Positions 23,889 through 32,863 of a stretch of 35,157 bases of DNA are shown here, one piece after another (positions within the stretch are counted from its first letter, which is position 1; each line of letters opens with the position of its first letter). Source of the DNA: an uncultured Lachnospiraceae bacterium (lineage in GTDB: Bacteria > Bacillota > Clostridia > Lachnospirales > Lachnospiraceae); assembly GCA_910577165.1 (NCBI GenBank), contig CAJTLX010000036.1:1-35157 (forward strand). Reading direction: 5' to 3'. The notes beneath the pieces were generated by a model. The model searched no databases. It worked only from the letters and a program-made list of their open reading frames with translations, and was not told the origin of the DNA. The position numbers and the translations under genes were made by a program.

Positions 23889-26800
23889 CTACACTACAAT
23901 CTCCTGCCCAAGATAAAACGAATACAATATTTTTTCTTTTACTCGCCCTCCCGTAATTTCCTCAACTGCCCGCTGATAAAGTGCAAGCTGTTCCCCGTAA
24001 CGCGCTTTTAATGTTTCTGCCGGATTTTCCGGCACATAGTCGGTCTTATAGTCAAGTACTACCAACCCGTCTTCCTCCTCAAAAAATACATCGATAATTC
24101 CCTGAATTAAGATTGGCTCATCGCTCTCCTTTTTTAAGACCTCCCTTGCGGGCAGGGCAAACACAAAGGGTTGTTCCTGATACAGTTTTCCCTGCTCCCC
24201 CGCCGCGCACATTCTCTGCGCGACAGGGCTTTGATAAAAGGTGAAAAGTTTTGCGACGGAGATTTCTCTTCTCTCCTCTGGCTTTAGTCTTCCTCTGCAA
24301 ACCAACTCGTCAAGCTCCGCTTTGATTGTATCCCTTTGCGGCTTTCGTGTCAACGGTAAAAGCTCCAGTACCCGGTGATAGAGTGTGCCGCGATCGGTTC
24401 CCCTGATCTCCTGCTTCTCCTTTAAGAATTCTGGAAGCGTCCCCTCGTAGGAAAAGAAATCTGCATTCTCCGTTTCCTTTAATTCCACTTTTTTAGGAAT
24501 TTCTTCCATTTTCTCCTCCTCCACCCAGATTGCCTCCTGCACCTCATATAGTCTGGGCGTTTCAAACTCCTCCCCCATACTTTCTCTGTTTAACTCCGAG
24601 ACACTAACTTTAAACGGCAATTCCGCATCCATTGCATAGGGGTAATTAAAATTTAAGTAATCTCGGATTTTAGAGAGCAGTGCGGGATCCGGATCCATCT
24701 CTTTAAGACCGCCTAAAAACTGCTGCCGGAGCATTTCTCTTGCCCCACCCTCCCCGCCTTTTCCCTGAATCTCCCTGCAAAAAGGCACGAACTGCAAATC
24801 AGTATGTGAAAGAAGCTTAATTACTGGTCCGATAAAATCCAGATAAGTTTTTGCCTTTGAAAGTGTTAAATAAAAGAGTTTTTCTTTCCCGATCGGTGCG
24901 ATAGCCTCCCATTTCGCAAAAAGCTTTTCATAATTCTCCACATATCCAATCATGCAAAGTTTTTCTTTTGCGCGCGTCATTGCCACATATAAAAGGCGCA
25001 GTTCCTCGCCTAGCATCTCCTCCTCCATCTGCTGCTTTAACACTTTTTTTCTTAGCGTTGGTGTCACAGTGCGCAGTTGTTCATCAATATAGTCCATCGC
25101 GATCCCCTCGTCCGGATGGAATAAGATCCGCTCCCTGGTATCCGAAAAATTAAATTTTTTGGTCAGCCCACAGACAAAAACTACCGGAAACTCCAAACCC
25201 TTACTCCGATGAATACTCATAATGCGCACTGCATCTTCCCCCTCGGAAGTTTCCGCCGCCTCCCCATAGTCCACCTCATATTTGATCAGGCGTTCAACGT
25301 AGCGGATAAACTGGAACAATCCGCGGTACGAACTCTCCCCAAATGCCGCCGCCTTTTCCATAAATGCCGCAAGATTTTGATTTCGTCTGCCGCCCGCAGG
25401 CATGGCGGTAATAAAACTATCATAGCCCGTTCTTGCAAACAATTCCTCCAAAAGCTCCGGCACCGAGAGAATACAGCTGCGCTCCCTGAGTTCATCATAG
25501 ATACAAAGAAAATCGGCAAGGCGTTTTCCCACCGGTTTTCGCGCATTATTCTGACCTTCCAGCTCTTCCTCCACGTTTCTTTGCTCATCCTGCATATAGG
25601 GGGCGGCGCAGTTTCTTACGACCTCGGCAAGCGGAACACGTCTTTCCCTGCTCCTAAGTGCCGCAAGTTCATCCGTGGAAAGCCCCACAAAAGGTGAGAG
25701 CAGTACATTTACATACGGGATATCCTGGCGCGGATTATCCAAAATGCGCAGATAATTGAGCAGCCATTTAATTTCCGGCACATTAAAATATCCGCTCTGC
25801 GTATCCGAGATCGCAGGGATTCCCTGCTCGGTTAACACCTTGGTAAAGACTTCCGCAAAACCGCTCACTGTGCGTAGCAAGATCACAATATCCCCATAGC
25901 GGCACGGGCGAAGAACGGGGTTATTTGCCTCATCTTTTCCCTGCACCATAAGTTTTTTTCGGTACTCCTTTATTTTTTGTACACAGGCAAATGCTTCCTT
26001 CTCCCGCTTTGAATACTCTCTCTCCTCGTTCTCCTCATCCTCCGAAAGACTCTCCGTATCCTCCACATCCTCCTCGGCTTCCTCCTCCTTTGCATTCCCC
26101 GGCACCAATAATAATTCCGTCAGATAATCGTCCTTTTCTCCCCCGCTAAGATACTGCGCGCCCGGGTAGAGTGCGGCAGCTTCATCATACTCAATCTGAC
26201 CAAATTCCCTTCCCATCAGGCGGAAAAAAAGCTCATTGATACTTGCAAGCACTTCCTCCCTGCTACGAAAATTTTTGTGCAGATCAACGCGCTGATATTT
26301 GCTTTCCTCCAGGGAGTAAGTATTATATTTTTGCAGAAAAAGCTCAGGTTTTGCCAGACGAAAACGGTAGATACTCTGCTTCATATCCCCGACCATAAAA
26401 ATATTTGGTCTTCCCTCTTCCTCCCTTGAAATACTGCGCAAAATCGTTTCCTGCACCTCGTTGCTATCCTGGTACTCATCGATCATAATCTCCTCAAAAC
26501 GGCGGCGCAGTTCTAATGCTGCCGGACGCGCAATCAAGACCCCATCCTTTTTCTCGGTCAGAATATTTAGCGCGAAATGTTCGATATCCGAGAAATCAAG
26601 GAGATGTTTCTCCGCCTTTTTCTGCGCAAATTTTTCCCGAAACGAAAGCGTCAGATTGACTAGCACGCGCACATATCGCGCCGCCCCCTGCTCGTCCTGC
26701 CCCATCTGCTCATAATCCTGAAAAAAGAAGTCCGTCCTCAGTCCTTTGATGCAGTCTTTCACCTGATCGCGCAATGCTTTCACCTGACTCTTTTTCTCGT

Positions 26801-27674
26801 CCGCACAGTCCGGCATTGCCTTGCGCGAGAGCGTGGTAAATTTGATTTCATCGAACGCAATCGAGAGTGCCCGGTAACTTTTGCAGCAGATTAAATTTTC
26901 AAGAAATTCCCTGTCATCTTCAAGTGCAGAAAGATAGGATATAGGACCATCCGGCTCGTTACAGATAGAGATTGCCCTGCGGTTTAAACAAAGCGCGTCC
27001 TTTAAACGCCGCTTTATCGACCAGATAACCTTTTCCATCCATTCCCCCAAAAACACATCCTCCCTTTCCTCCTCATTTGCACACAGCCCCAAAAGCCATT
27101 CTTTTGGCCATGGACAGCTCTCCGAAAACTGAAACAGACGCAAAATATAATCTTCAAGTTTTAAATCCTGATGTCTTCCCCCATAATTTTGGGCGAAACT
27201 TAAAAAGTCCTGCTCTCCCGCCTCGTAGGCCTCCTCCAATACATCCGAGATCACCTCATGGCGCAGCAGCGTTAATTCCTCTTCCTCCGCCACGCGAAAC
27301 ACGGGATCTAAGTCGATCTCATGAAAATAATCTCTGATCACCAAAAGACAGAAACTATCAATCGTTGTGATCTGCGCACCGTGTAAAAGCAACGCCTGTC
27401 TTTGCAGATGCATATTTTCCGGGTGCTTTACCCGCCTCTCCTCGATCGCCGCACCGACGCGCTCCCGCATTTCCGCTGCTGCCGCGCGCGTAAATGTCAC
27501 AATCAAAAGCCTGTCAATATCAATCGGGGCATCCTCCCCGCTTCCCGTACCCGTAACCCGCTCAATAATGCGTTCCACCAATGTCGCGGTCTTTCCGGAA
27601 CCCGCGGCAGCAGAAACCAAAATATTGCGCCCGCGCAGGGAAATCACCTGTTCTTGTTCTTTTGTCCAGCGCAT
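23889..27674 (-). CDS. addA: AddA, helicase-nuclease subunit of AddAB
   Basis: A 1261-residue UvrD-type 3'-5' helicase with a C-terminal RecB-type nuclease. With AddB it resects double-strand breaks and loads recombination at Chi. 'SAAAGSGKTATL' (21-32) is Walker A, 'IMIDEYQDSNEVQ' motif II, 'MVGDMKQSIYRFRLAKPELF' motif III and 'VRIMSIHRSKGLEFPVVF' motif V, followed by 'LLYVAMTRAKEKL' as motif VI. The nuclease has 'GIIDVFFEEEDGLVVLDYKTDYV' with D1195, D1208 and K1210. A very acidic stretch at about 526-560 in the linker between helicase motifs is unusual. The ATG at 27674 immediately follows the addB stop, so the two are translationally coupled. Confidence 0.97.
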   Translation of the reverse strand: MRWTKEQEQVISLRGRNILVSAAAGSGKTATLVERIIERVTGTGSGEDAPIDIDRLLIVTFTRAAAAEMRERVGAAIEERRVKHPENMHLQRQALLLHGAQITTIDSFCLLVIRDYFHEIDLDPVFRVAEEEELTLLRHEVISDVLEEAYEAGEQDFLSFAQNYGGRHQDLKLEDYILRLFQFSESCPWPKEWLLGLCANEEEREDVFLGEWMEKVIWSIKRRLKDALCLNRRAISICNEPDGPISYLSALEDDREFLENLICCKSYRALSIAFDEIKFTTLSRKAMPDCADEKKSQVKALRDQVKDCIKGLRTDFFFQDYEQMGQDEQGAARYVRVLVNLTLSFREKFAQKKAEKHLLDFSDIEHFALNILTEKKDGVLIARPAALELRRRFEEIMIDEYQDSNEVQETILRSISREEEGRPNIFMVGDMKQSIYRFRLAKPELFLQKYNTYSLEESKYQRVDLHKNFRSREEVLASINELFFRLMGREFGQIEYDEAAALYPGAQYLSGGEKDDYLTELLLVPGNAKEEEAEEDVEDTESLSEDEENEEREYSKREKEAFACVQKIKEYRKKLMVQGKDEANNPVLRPCRYGDIVILLRTVSGFAEVFTKVLTEQGIPAISDTQSGYFNVPEIKWLLNYLRILDNPRQDIPYVNVLLSPFVGLSTDELAALRSRERRVPLAEVVRNCAAPYMQDEQRNVEEELEGQNNARKPVGKRLADFLCIYDELRERSCILSVPELLEELFARTGYDSFITAMPAGGRRNQNLAAFMEKAAAFGESSYRGLFQFIRYVERLIKYEVDYGEAAETSEGEDAVRIMSIHRSKGLEFPVVFVCGLTKKFNFSDTRERILFHPDEGIAMDYIDEQLRTVTPTLRKKVLKQQMEEEMLGEELRLLYVAMTRAKEKLCMIGYVENYEKLFAKWEAIAPIGKEKLFYLTLSKAKTYLDFIGPVIKLLSHTDLQFVPFCREIQGKGGEGGAREMLRQQFLGGLKEMDPDPALLSKIRDYLNFNYPYAMDAELPFKVSVSELNRESMGEEFETPRLYEVQEAIWVEEEKMEEIPKKVELKETENADFFSYEGTLPEFLKEKQEIRGTDRGTLYHRVLELLPLTRKPQRDTIKAELDELVCRGRLKPEERREISVAKLFTFYQSPVAQRMCAAGEQGKLYQEQPFVFALPAREVLKKESDEPILIQGIIDVFFEEEDGLVVLDYKTDYVPENPAETLKARYGEQLALYQRAVEEITGGRVKEKILYSFYLGQEIVV

Positions 27675-30600
27675 TTAATTTCCTTCCTCCCTCTCTGTTT
27701 TTTCCTCTTCTTTCCCGCTCTCCTCCGCTTCACTCCCACAGATCTTTTCCTTTATCTCCTCGCGTGCCAGTTTTTGCAGATCCCTGTAGCGATAGCCCTC
27801 CAGTCTGCGGTCAAAATTGCAGGCTTCTTTTAAATCACACCGATCACAGGCACTTTCCGTTCCCTGGCGGTATGGCGCGGGATCTACATCCCCGGACAAA
27901 ATTTTTTCCGCATTCTCATAGAGTCTTTCCCTGGCACATTTCAATACACGATTAAAATATTCCCCATCCACCGCCATCGAGGAACGATTTAAATTTCCTG
28001 TTTTTCCTGTTGCCGCCGGAATTACTGTCGATGTCACTCCCGCCGCCAGCCCGCCCTGCGCGTTATAAAAGTTTCTATCCTGCGCGACCAATGCCTTCTC
28101 TTTTGCGTTTACCAAACCATTCATCATCAGCTTTTTCTCAATCTGTGCTTCGATGTCCCCGCTCTTTGCCACGATCGGATCATCAATGTGATAGTAGAGC
28201 ATCCCTGCGGGAAGTACTTCCTCAAAGCCCTGTTCTCTTGCCCACTGCATTGCCGCCTCCATATAAACCGCAAGCTGTAAAGAAAGACCATAGTAGAGTT
28301 TTTCCAGCTGAAATTTTGCATTTCCTGATTTGTAATCCACTACACGAATATAGTGTTCCTTCCCATCCTGATACAAATCAATCCGGTCAATACGCCCCTT
28401 TAATGCCAGATAGCGGTCAGCGTGAGTGAAATCAAACTCGAATTCCTCCGGCTCAAAATCTCCGCGCCGAATCTGAATCTGCACAGTATTGACTGTGCGC
28501 CGCAGCATACGACGGATACGTCTAACCAACTCTTTACTTCGACCGGAATCGGAAAAAATTCCCTCCCCGTACTCCTCCACCGCCTGATTTACCGCCGTAT
28601 CAAGCAGTTGATCGCTCGCCTCCTCCGGTATGGTGTGCCAGTCGTACTCACTCTCCTTTACCCCGGCAGAATAATATTGCAGTGCATTGTGATAGACCGT
28701 TCCGATATCGGGCATTCCAATCTGATATTCCGCCCGCTCCTCCACGCTAAGCCCAAAGGAGAGAAAATGAGCGAACGCACAGGCGGCATACTGTTCTAGG
28801 CGTGTCACGCTGCCGTAGAGCGTCTCCCCGTAAAGTTTTTTCGCATTAAATGCGGAGAGTGCCTCCTCCGGCTTTTTGTAAAAGGCGGCAGCAGCCACCG
28901 CACTAAAGGGCAGTGGTGCTTCAAATTCCCCCAGGCGATACAAAGTATAAAGTTCCGCAAAGAGATTGAGACGCTTCTCCCCCGCCGCAAATGCTCTAAC
29001 TCCCCGCAAAAACCAGGAAAACCCTTTGTCGGTTCCTATCTCATTTCCCATCTCATCCTCCCCCGCCTCGCGCACAGGAAGCTTTGGAAATAATTTCTGC
29101 ACGCGCGAGAGCAGATAGGACGGGCGCATTGCCTTGCCCGCCCTGTCCGAACGCCGATAGGACAGATAGAGGTACTCGGATGGTTTTGTCAAGCTTAAAT
29201 ATAGATAGAATTCACTTAAAAATGCATTCTGCCTACGATTTGGCGCGAGTTCAATTCCATTCTCCTCAAAAAGCACGCGATCCTGTTCCGAGAGTACACC
29301 TCCGCCCACCTGCGGCTTTGGCACCACCCCCTCATTGATCCCTAAGAAGAACAGACAGCGCACACTATTTAGGCGGGTGCGCTCCATATCCCCCACCATA
29401 ATCTGGTCGAGTCCCGGAGGCACAAGCCCGACTTTTGCCTCGTCAAACCCTGTCTGCAAGATCTCCTCAAACTCTTTTAGCGTCATTGCTTCATCGCCGA
29501 GAAGTCCTACAATACGGTCAAAGATCTCAAGCAGTATCCGCCACAACTGCGCATATTCTCTGGCCCGCACCGGCTCATGCTCCAAAAATTCCTGCGCCCT
29601 CTCCTCAAGATAGTGTTCAGTATCATGCAGGATCAAAAAGCGTACCAGCTCGGTCATCCGCTCCTTCCCCGTTGCATCCTGGCGGGCAAAAACCGGGTAC
29701 AGCTGCGCAAAGCGGCGCAAAAACTCCTCGCGGATCGCGTTGATCTTCTCAAAGTCCAATACATAGGATGTGCGGTACTTTGCACGCCATTTCTTTTTGT
29801 ACATAAAATAACGTTTTATTCCCCGCGCTCTTATGTAGTTTTCAAAAATATCCTGCTCTTCCTTCGCAAATCCCGCGAGCGGGGACTTCATATAGTGAAA
29901 TACGGCATCATAGGAAAAATCTGTGCGCACCACCTCGATCGCCGCCCGGATAAATTCAATTACCGGATTGTCGGTAAGCTTTTTCTTCCGGTCAATAAAA
30001 CAGGGCAGTCCCGCTCGCCCAAACTCTCTTAAAAGCCCATCCGCATATCCTTCAAGATCGCCAGTTACCACCGCGATCTCACGGTAGCGATAGCCCCTTT
30101 TCACAAGCCCGTAGATTTCTGTTACCACCCAGGTGATCTCTTCTTTAATATCCCGGTGTGAATATAGGCGTATATTTTCTTGCGGCTTTTGATACACCGA
30201 TAATGTCGGGCGAAAGAGATGCCGCTCCATAAATTTAAGACTCTCCGCCGCACCGTATCTTCCCTCCCCCTTTAAAATAATAGGTTCGGCAATCTCCTGT
30301 CCGCTTTTTATGGCAAGCTTATCCACCCACTCCACCGTCTTTGCACTCAGATAAAAAAGTTCCCCTTCCCGCTGCTTGATAAAAATGCGGGAAGGTTCCA
30401 TTGTCACGGTAAAATAACAGTCTCTGGCATACTTCATCAATTTTGACAAGAGCGCGTACTGCGATGGGGTAAACCCGGTAAATCCATCAAAACAAAGGAC
30501 AGCTCCCTCTAGCATCCGGCTGCTTTCCGCCCTCTCCCCCAAAAGCGATAAGATCCCCTCCGTCGTAATATAGCGGTCGGCAAGAAAATCCTGAAATCCC

Positions 30601-31094
30601 CGGTAAAGTAAGGCGAGATCGGAAAGCTTTTTTACCAGTGCCACATTATTTCCTGCCGCCTGCTGCATCTGCTCTAATTCCTCCGCCCCGATATCGTACT
30701 GGTAAAATTCGGAAATAATAGATTTTACTTCCGCGATAAATCCCGCCTTATGCACATTTCGCCCAAATACAAGAAGGTCTTTTTCATTCTGCATAGCAAC
30801 CTTTTTTACAATCATGCTCTTTCCGGTATCCTCAAGCACAATGCGATCCGCCCCGCCGGTCTCCTCAAATACCCGGCAGGCAAGACGCAGGAAACTGAGT
30901 ACATCGATATTCATAATCCCGCGATCGGTATCGGAGAGCATCACAAAATCCTTCTGCGTCTGCAAGGTAAACTGCTCCGGCACAATCACAAGAAATTTTG
31001 TTCTCGGCTCCTTTTTTGCAAGCCCCTTGATTCTTTTTAAAAGTTCGTAGGATTTTCCCACTCCCGCACTTCCAAAAATATATTGTACTGCCAT
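27675..31094 (-). CDS. addB: AddB, helicase-like/nuclease subunit of AddAB
   Basis: An 1139-residue partner of AddA. 'YIFGSAGVGKSYELL' near the N-terminus is Walker A. The middle has the inactive helicase-like folds ('FLGINEGVVPKP', 'LYLYLSLTKPSEYLYLSYRRSD'). The C-terminal nuclease has 'LKGRIDRIDLY' and 'IRVVDYKSG'. The iron-sulfur cluster ligands are visible: C772 in 'YAACAFAHFLSFGL' and C1083-x2-C1086-x5-C1092 in 'CDRCDLKEACNFD', matching the B. subtilis AddB layout. A GGGGG ribosome binding site precedes the ATG at 31094. The last 25 residues are charged and probably disordered. Confidence 0.97.
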   Translation of the reverse strand: MAVQYIFGSAGVGKSYELLKRIKGLAKKEPRTKFLVIVPEQFTLQTQKDFVMLSDTDRGIMNIDVLSFLRLACRVFEETGGADRIVLEDTGKSMIVKKVAMQNEKDLLVFGRNVHKAGFIAEVKSIISEFYQYDIGAEELEQMQQAAGNNVALVKKLSDLALLYRGFQDFLADRYITTEGILSLLGERAESSRMLEGAVLCFDGFTGFTPSQYALLSKLMKYARDCYFTVTMEPSRIFIKQREGELFYLSAKTVEWVDKLAIKSGQEIAEPIILKGEGRYGAAESLKFMERHLFRPTLSVYQKPQENIRLYSHRDIKEEITWVVTEIYGLVKRGYRYREIAVVTGDLEGYADGLLREFGRAGLPCFIDRKKKLTDNPVIEFIRAAIEVVRTDFSYDAVFHYMKSPLAGFAKEEQDIFENYIRARGIKRYFMYKKKWRAKYRTSYVLDFEKINAIREEFLRRFAQLYPVFARQDATGKERMTELVRFLILHDTEHYLEERAQEFLEHEPVRAREYAQLWRILLEIFDRIVGLLGDEAMTLKEFEEILQTGFDEAKVGLVPPGLDQIMVGDMERTRLNSVRCLFFLGINEGVVPKPQVGGGVLSEQDRVLFEENGIELAPNRRQNAFLSEFYLYLSLTKPSEYLYLSYRRSDRAGKAMRPSYLLSRVQKLFPKLPVREAGEDEMGNEIGTDKGFSWFLRGVRAFAAGEKRLNLFAELYTLYRLGEFEAPLPFSAVAAAAFYKKPEEALSAFNAKKLYGETLYGSVTRLEQYAACAFAHFLSFGLSVEERAEYQIGMPDIGTVYHNALQYYSAGVKESEYDWHTIPEEASDQLLDTAVNQAVEEYGEGIFSDSGRSKELVRRIRRMLRRTVNTVQIQIRRGDFEPEEFEFDFTHADRYLALKGRIDRIDLYQDGKEHYIRVVDYKSGNAKFQLEKLYYGLSLQLAVYMEAAMQWAREQGFEEVLPAGMLYYHIDDPIVAKSGDIEAQIEKKLMMNGLVNAKEKALVAQDRNFYNAQGGLAAGVTSTVIPAATGKTGNLNRSSMAVDGEYFNRVLKCARERLYENAEKILSGDVDPAPYRQGTESACDRCDLKEACNFDRRLEGYRYRDLQKLAREEIKEKICGSEAEESGKEEEKTEREEGN

Positions 31095-31124
31095 AGTTTT
31101 TATCCCCCTATATTATTGTCCCGC

Positions 31125-31580
31125 CTATGTTCTTTGTTCGTGCTTTCCCTCAGGACATAATCGATCAAGTACGTTTTTATAAATCAAAATCAGCCTTACA
31201 TCCACATAGCAATATTTATTTGCAATATATTCATGAGTCTTCAATACAATCCCGATCCCAATTGCCAAGAGCAAAAGTTCAAAAAAAGGCCGCGCCGGCT
31301 GCATCAAAAGCACAAAAAACATTGTGCCAAGTGCTGCGGAAAGCTTTGTGGTAAATCCCTTGCAGATAATAAATCCCTGGAGCATTGTGTCCTCTAACCG
31401 TCCTTTCATAAAGCGCAGTACTTGTTTGTCCTTGCTCTCAAGAAAATGATACATATCCTCATAGATCATTGGATTTTGCAAGTTGACGCGCTCCGACTCA
31501 TAGAGAAGATATCTGCAATAGCGTTCATAGTTCTCCACGCCAAATTCTTTTCGCACTAATTTTTTAAATACACTCGCCAT
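31125..31580 (-). CDS. Uncharacterised two-helix membrane protein upstream of addB
   Basis: A 151-residue protein that I do not recognise. The N-terminal 80 residues are soluble and helical ('FGVENYERYCRYLLYESERVNLQNPMIYEDMYHFLES'). One or two membrane helices follow ('LSAALGTMFFVLLMQPARPFFELLLLAIGIGIVL', with Pro-Ala-Arg as the turn), then a charged tail. I use the ATG at 31580 (MASVFKK). An extended frame to about 31628 would add 'CRICGG', a Zn-knuckle-like CxxC, but its ribosome binding site is no better. It lies 30 bases before addB in the same direction, so it may be cotranscribed with the repair genes. Confidence 0.7.
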   Translation of the reverse strand: MASVFKKLVRKEFGVENYERYCRYLLYESERVNLQNPMIYEDMYHFLESKDKQVLRFMKGRLEDTMLQGFIICKGFTTKLSAALGTMFFVLLMQPARPFFELLLLAIGIGIVLKTHEYIANKYCYVDVRLILIYKNVLDRLCPEGKHEQRT

Positions 31581-31786
31581 ATTCCCTCTCATTCCGCCGC
31601 AAATACGGCATTTTCCTTCCATTCCCAATAGTTTTCACCCTGCATCCCCATTCCATCCGTGCCAAATTTTTCATTATTAACAAATTGTTCATATCTTCGC
31701 CATACTCTTATCATAAGTCATTCCTATAATATCATCATAAAGTTCATTTCGTGATTTGCTTACAAGGAAATTTTTTTCATAAATCA

Positions 31787-31822
31787 AAGCCCGGTAGTTT
31801 TTTCCTCCCTTCTGCCGGGCTT
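31787..31822. terminator. Hairpin in the leader between divergent genes
   Basis: Arms AAGCCCGGTAG (31787-31797) and CTGCCGGGCTT (31812-31822) pair with one G-T mismatch around a 14-base T-rich loop. The T-run after either arm is short, so this may be an attenuator or a structured leader rather than a standard terminator. The rest of 31629-32015 shows no gene. Confidence 0.45.
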
Positions 31823-32015
31823 CTCCTCTGCCCTTTTTTATGCGCAGCAAATAGGAGAGAAAAACTTTCTTCTGCTCGATTGCACATGGACACCAATGTG
31901 AGCAAACCCATATGGGAAGATTATCAGCATAGCTAACAAGTTTTTATACGTTAATATTATCAAATTCGACACTAAATTGCAATCGTAAGTTCGGTCTTTT
32001 CTTATTGAATACTTT

Positions 32016-32046
32016 ATGGTATAATGTCGGCAGACATTATACCTGC
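32016..32046. repeat. 31-bp palindromic repeat, copy 1
   Basis: Inside it arms GGTATAATGTC and GACATTATACC pair perfectly around GGCA (32018-32043). The same 31 bases recur at 32128-32158. TGGTATAAT at its left end is also an extended -10 promoter element reading rightward. Confidence 0.9.
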
Positions 32047-32099
32047 GCCAGTTCACGCCCGACCAACGGGAGGACAATTACTTTTGTGAACTGTGCGCA
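32044..32099 (+). other. Hairpin between the two palindromic repeats
   Basis: TGCGC plus CAGTTCAC (32044-32056) pairs with GTGAACTG plus GCGCA (32086-32099) with one bulged T. Within the loop CCCG (32058-32061) pairs with CGGG (32067-32070). It abuts the end of palindrome copy 1. Confidence 0.65.
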
Positions 32100-32111
32100 T
32101 TCGCCGGAGGC

Positions 32112-32132
32112 ACCATGTTCAGAGAACATGGT
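32112..32132 (+). other. Hairpin overlapping palindromic repeat copy 2
   Basis: ACCATGTTC and GAACATGGT form a nine-base perfect stem around AGA. Its last three bases are the first bases of the palindrome in copy 2, so in RNA the two stems compete. Confidence 0.7.
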
Positions 32133-32158
32133 ATAATGTCGGCAGACATTATACCTGC
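32128..32158. repeat. 31-bp palindromic repeat, copy 2, overlapping the probable upp promoter
   Basis: Identical to copy 1 at 112 bp distance. Its TGGTATAAT (32129-32137) is an extended -10 element about 85 bases before the upp start, so the palindrome overlaps the likely upp transcription start and could be an operator. Confidence 0.9.
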
Positions 32159-32222
32159 ACACTTATAAATTTTTTTGAAACAAAGAGCCTTGGGCGCGCT
32201 GCGCCCGGAATGGAGGACTTAG

Positions 32223-32852
32223 ATGAGCAAAACTACAATTATGACCCATCCGTTAATCCAACACAAAATTGGAATTATGCGGATGAAATCAACTTCGACT
32301 AAAGAATTCCGCGACCTTGTCTCCGAAGTTGCGATGTTAATCTATTATGAGGCGAGCCGTAATCTTCCTCTTACCGACAAGGAGATTGAAACGCCGCTCG
32401 TAAGGACGACGGTAAAGGAGATCGCAGGCAAAAAACTCTGCGTTGTGCCAATTTTGCGCGCGGGACTGCATATGGCGGACGGTATTCTAAATATTACACC
32501 AAATGCAAAAGTCGGTCATATTGGACTTTACCGCAATGAGGAAACCCTGGAACCAGTAGAGTATTTTTGCAAATTGCCAAAGGACGCAGCGGAGCGCGAG
32601 ATCTTTGTTGTTGATCCAATGCTTGCAACAGGCGGTTCCGCGATCGCAGCGATCGATATGTTAAAAAAACGCGGCATTAAAAATATTCGCTTTCTGTGCC
32701 TGATCGCAGCACCAGAAGGAAAAAAGAAATTGGAGGAGGCGCATCCGGACGTTGATCTCTATATCGGTGCGATGGATGAGTGCTTAAACGAACAGGGTTA
32801 TATTCTGCCGGGACTTGGAGATGCCGGCGACCGTATTTATGGGACAAAATAG
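32223..32852 (+). CDS. upp: Uracil phosphoribosyltransferase
   Basis: A 209-residue cytoplasmic salvage enzyme making UMP from uracil and PRPP. 'THPLIQHKIGIMRMKSTSTKEFRDLVSE' is the family N-terminus. 'VVPILRAGLHMADGIL' (74-89) and the PRPP loop 'DPMLATGGSA' (131-140) are intact. The C-terminal uracil-binding 'GYILPGLGDAGDRIYGTK' is complete. Start at 32223 has GGAGG six bases upstream. The ABC-F gene begins 11 bases after its stop, so they form a likely operon. Upstream lies the palindrome array, which may control it; no PyrR-type attenuator was recognised. Confidence 0.97.
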   Translation: MSKTTIMTHPLIQHKIGIMRMKSTSTKEFRDLVSEVAMLIYYEASRNLPLTDKEIETPLVRTTVKEIAGKKLCVVPILRAGLHMADGILNITPNAKVGHIGLYRNEETLEPVEYFCKLPKDAAEREIFVVDPMLATGGSAIAAIDMLKKRGIKNIRFLCLIAAPEGKKKLEEAHPDVDLYIGAMDECLNEQGYILPGLGDAGDRIYGTK

Positions 32853-32863
32853 GCAGGTTTTTT

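Noticed and set aside
24968..30032. Several 60-160-codon frames on the plus strand opposite addA and addB
   Set aside because: They are antisense shadows of two clearly real genes, rich in Pro, Ser and Arg as expected from reading the opposite strand.
31690..31850. A leftward open stretch ending '...NELYDDIIGMTYDKSMAKI' that looks somewhat coding
   Set aside because: It has no ATG or GTG with a ribosome binding site in the useful part, and the only early start is a TTG without support; it may be a decayed fragment.
31838..32302. Two frames (31838-32077 leftward and 32093-32302 rightward) across the palindrome array
   Set aside because: Both translate the same palindromic repeat, lack ribosome binding sites and have no recognisable protein features.
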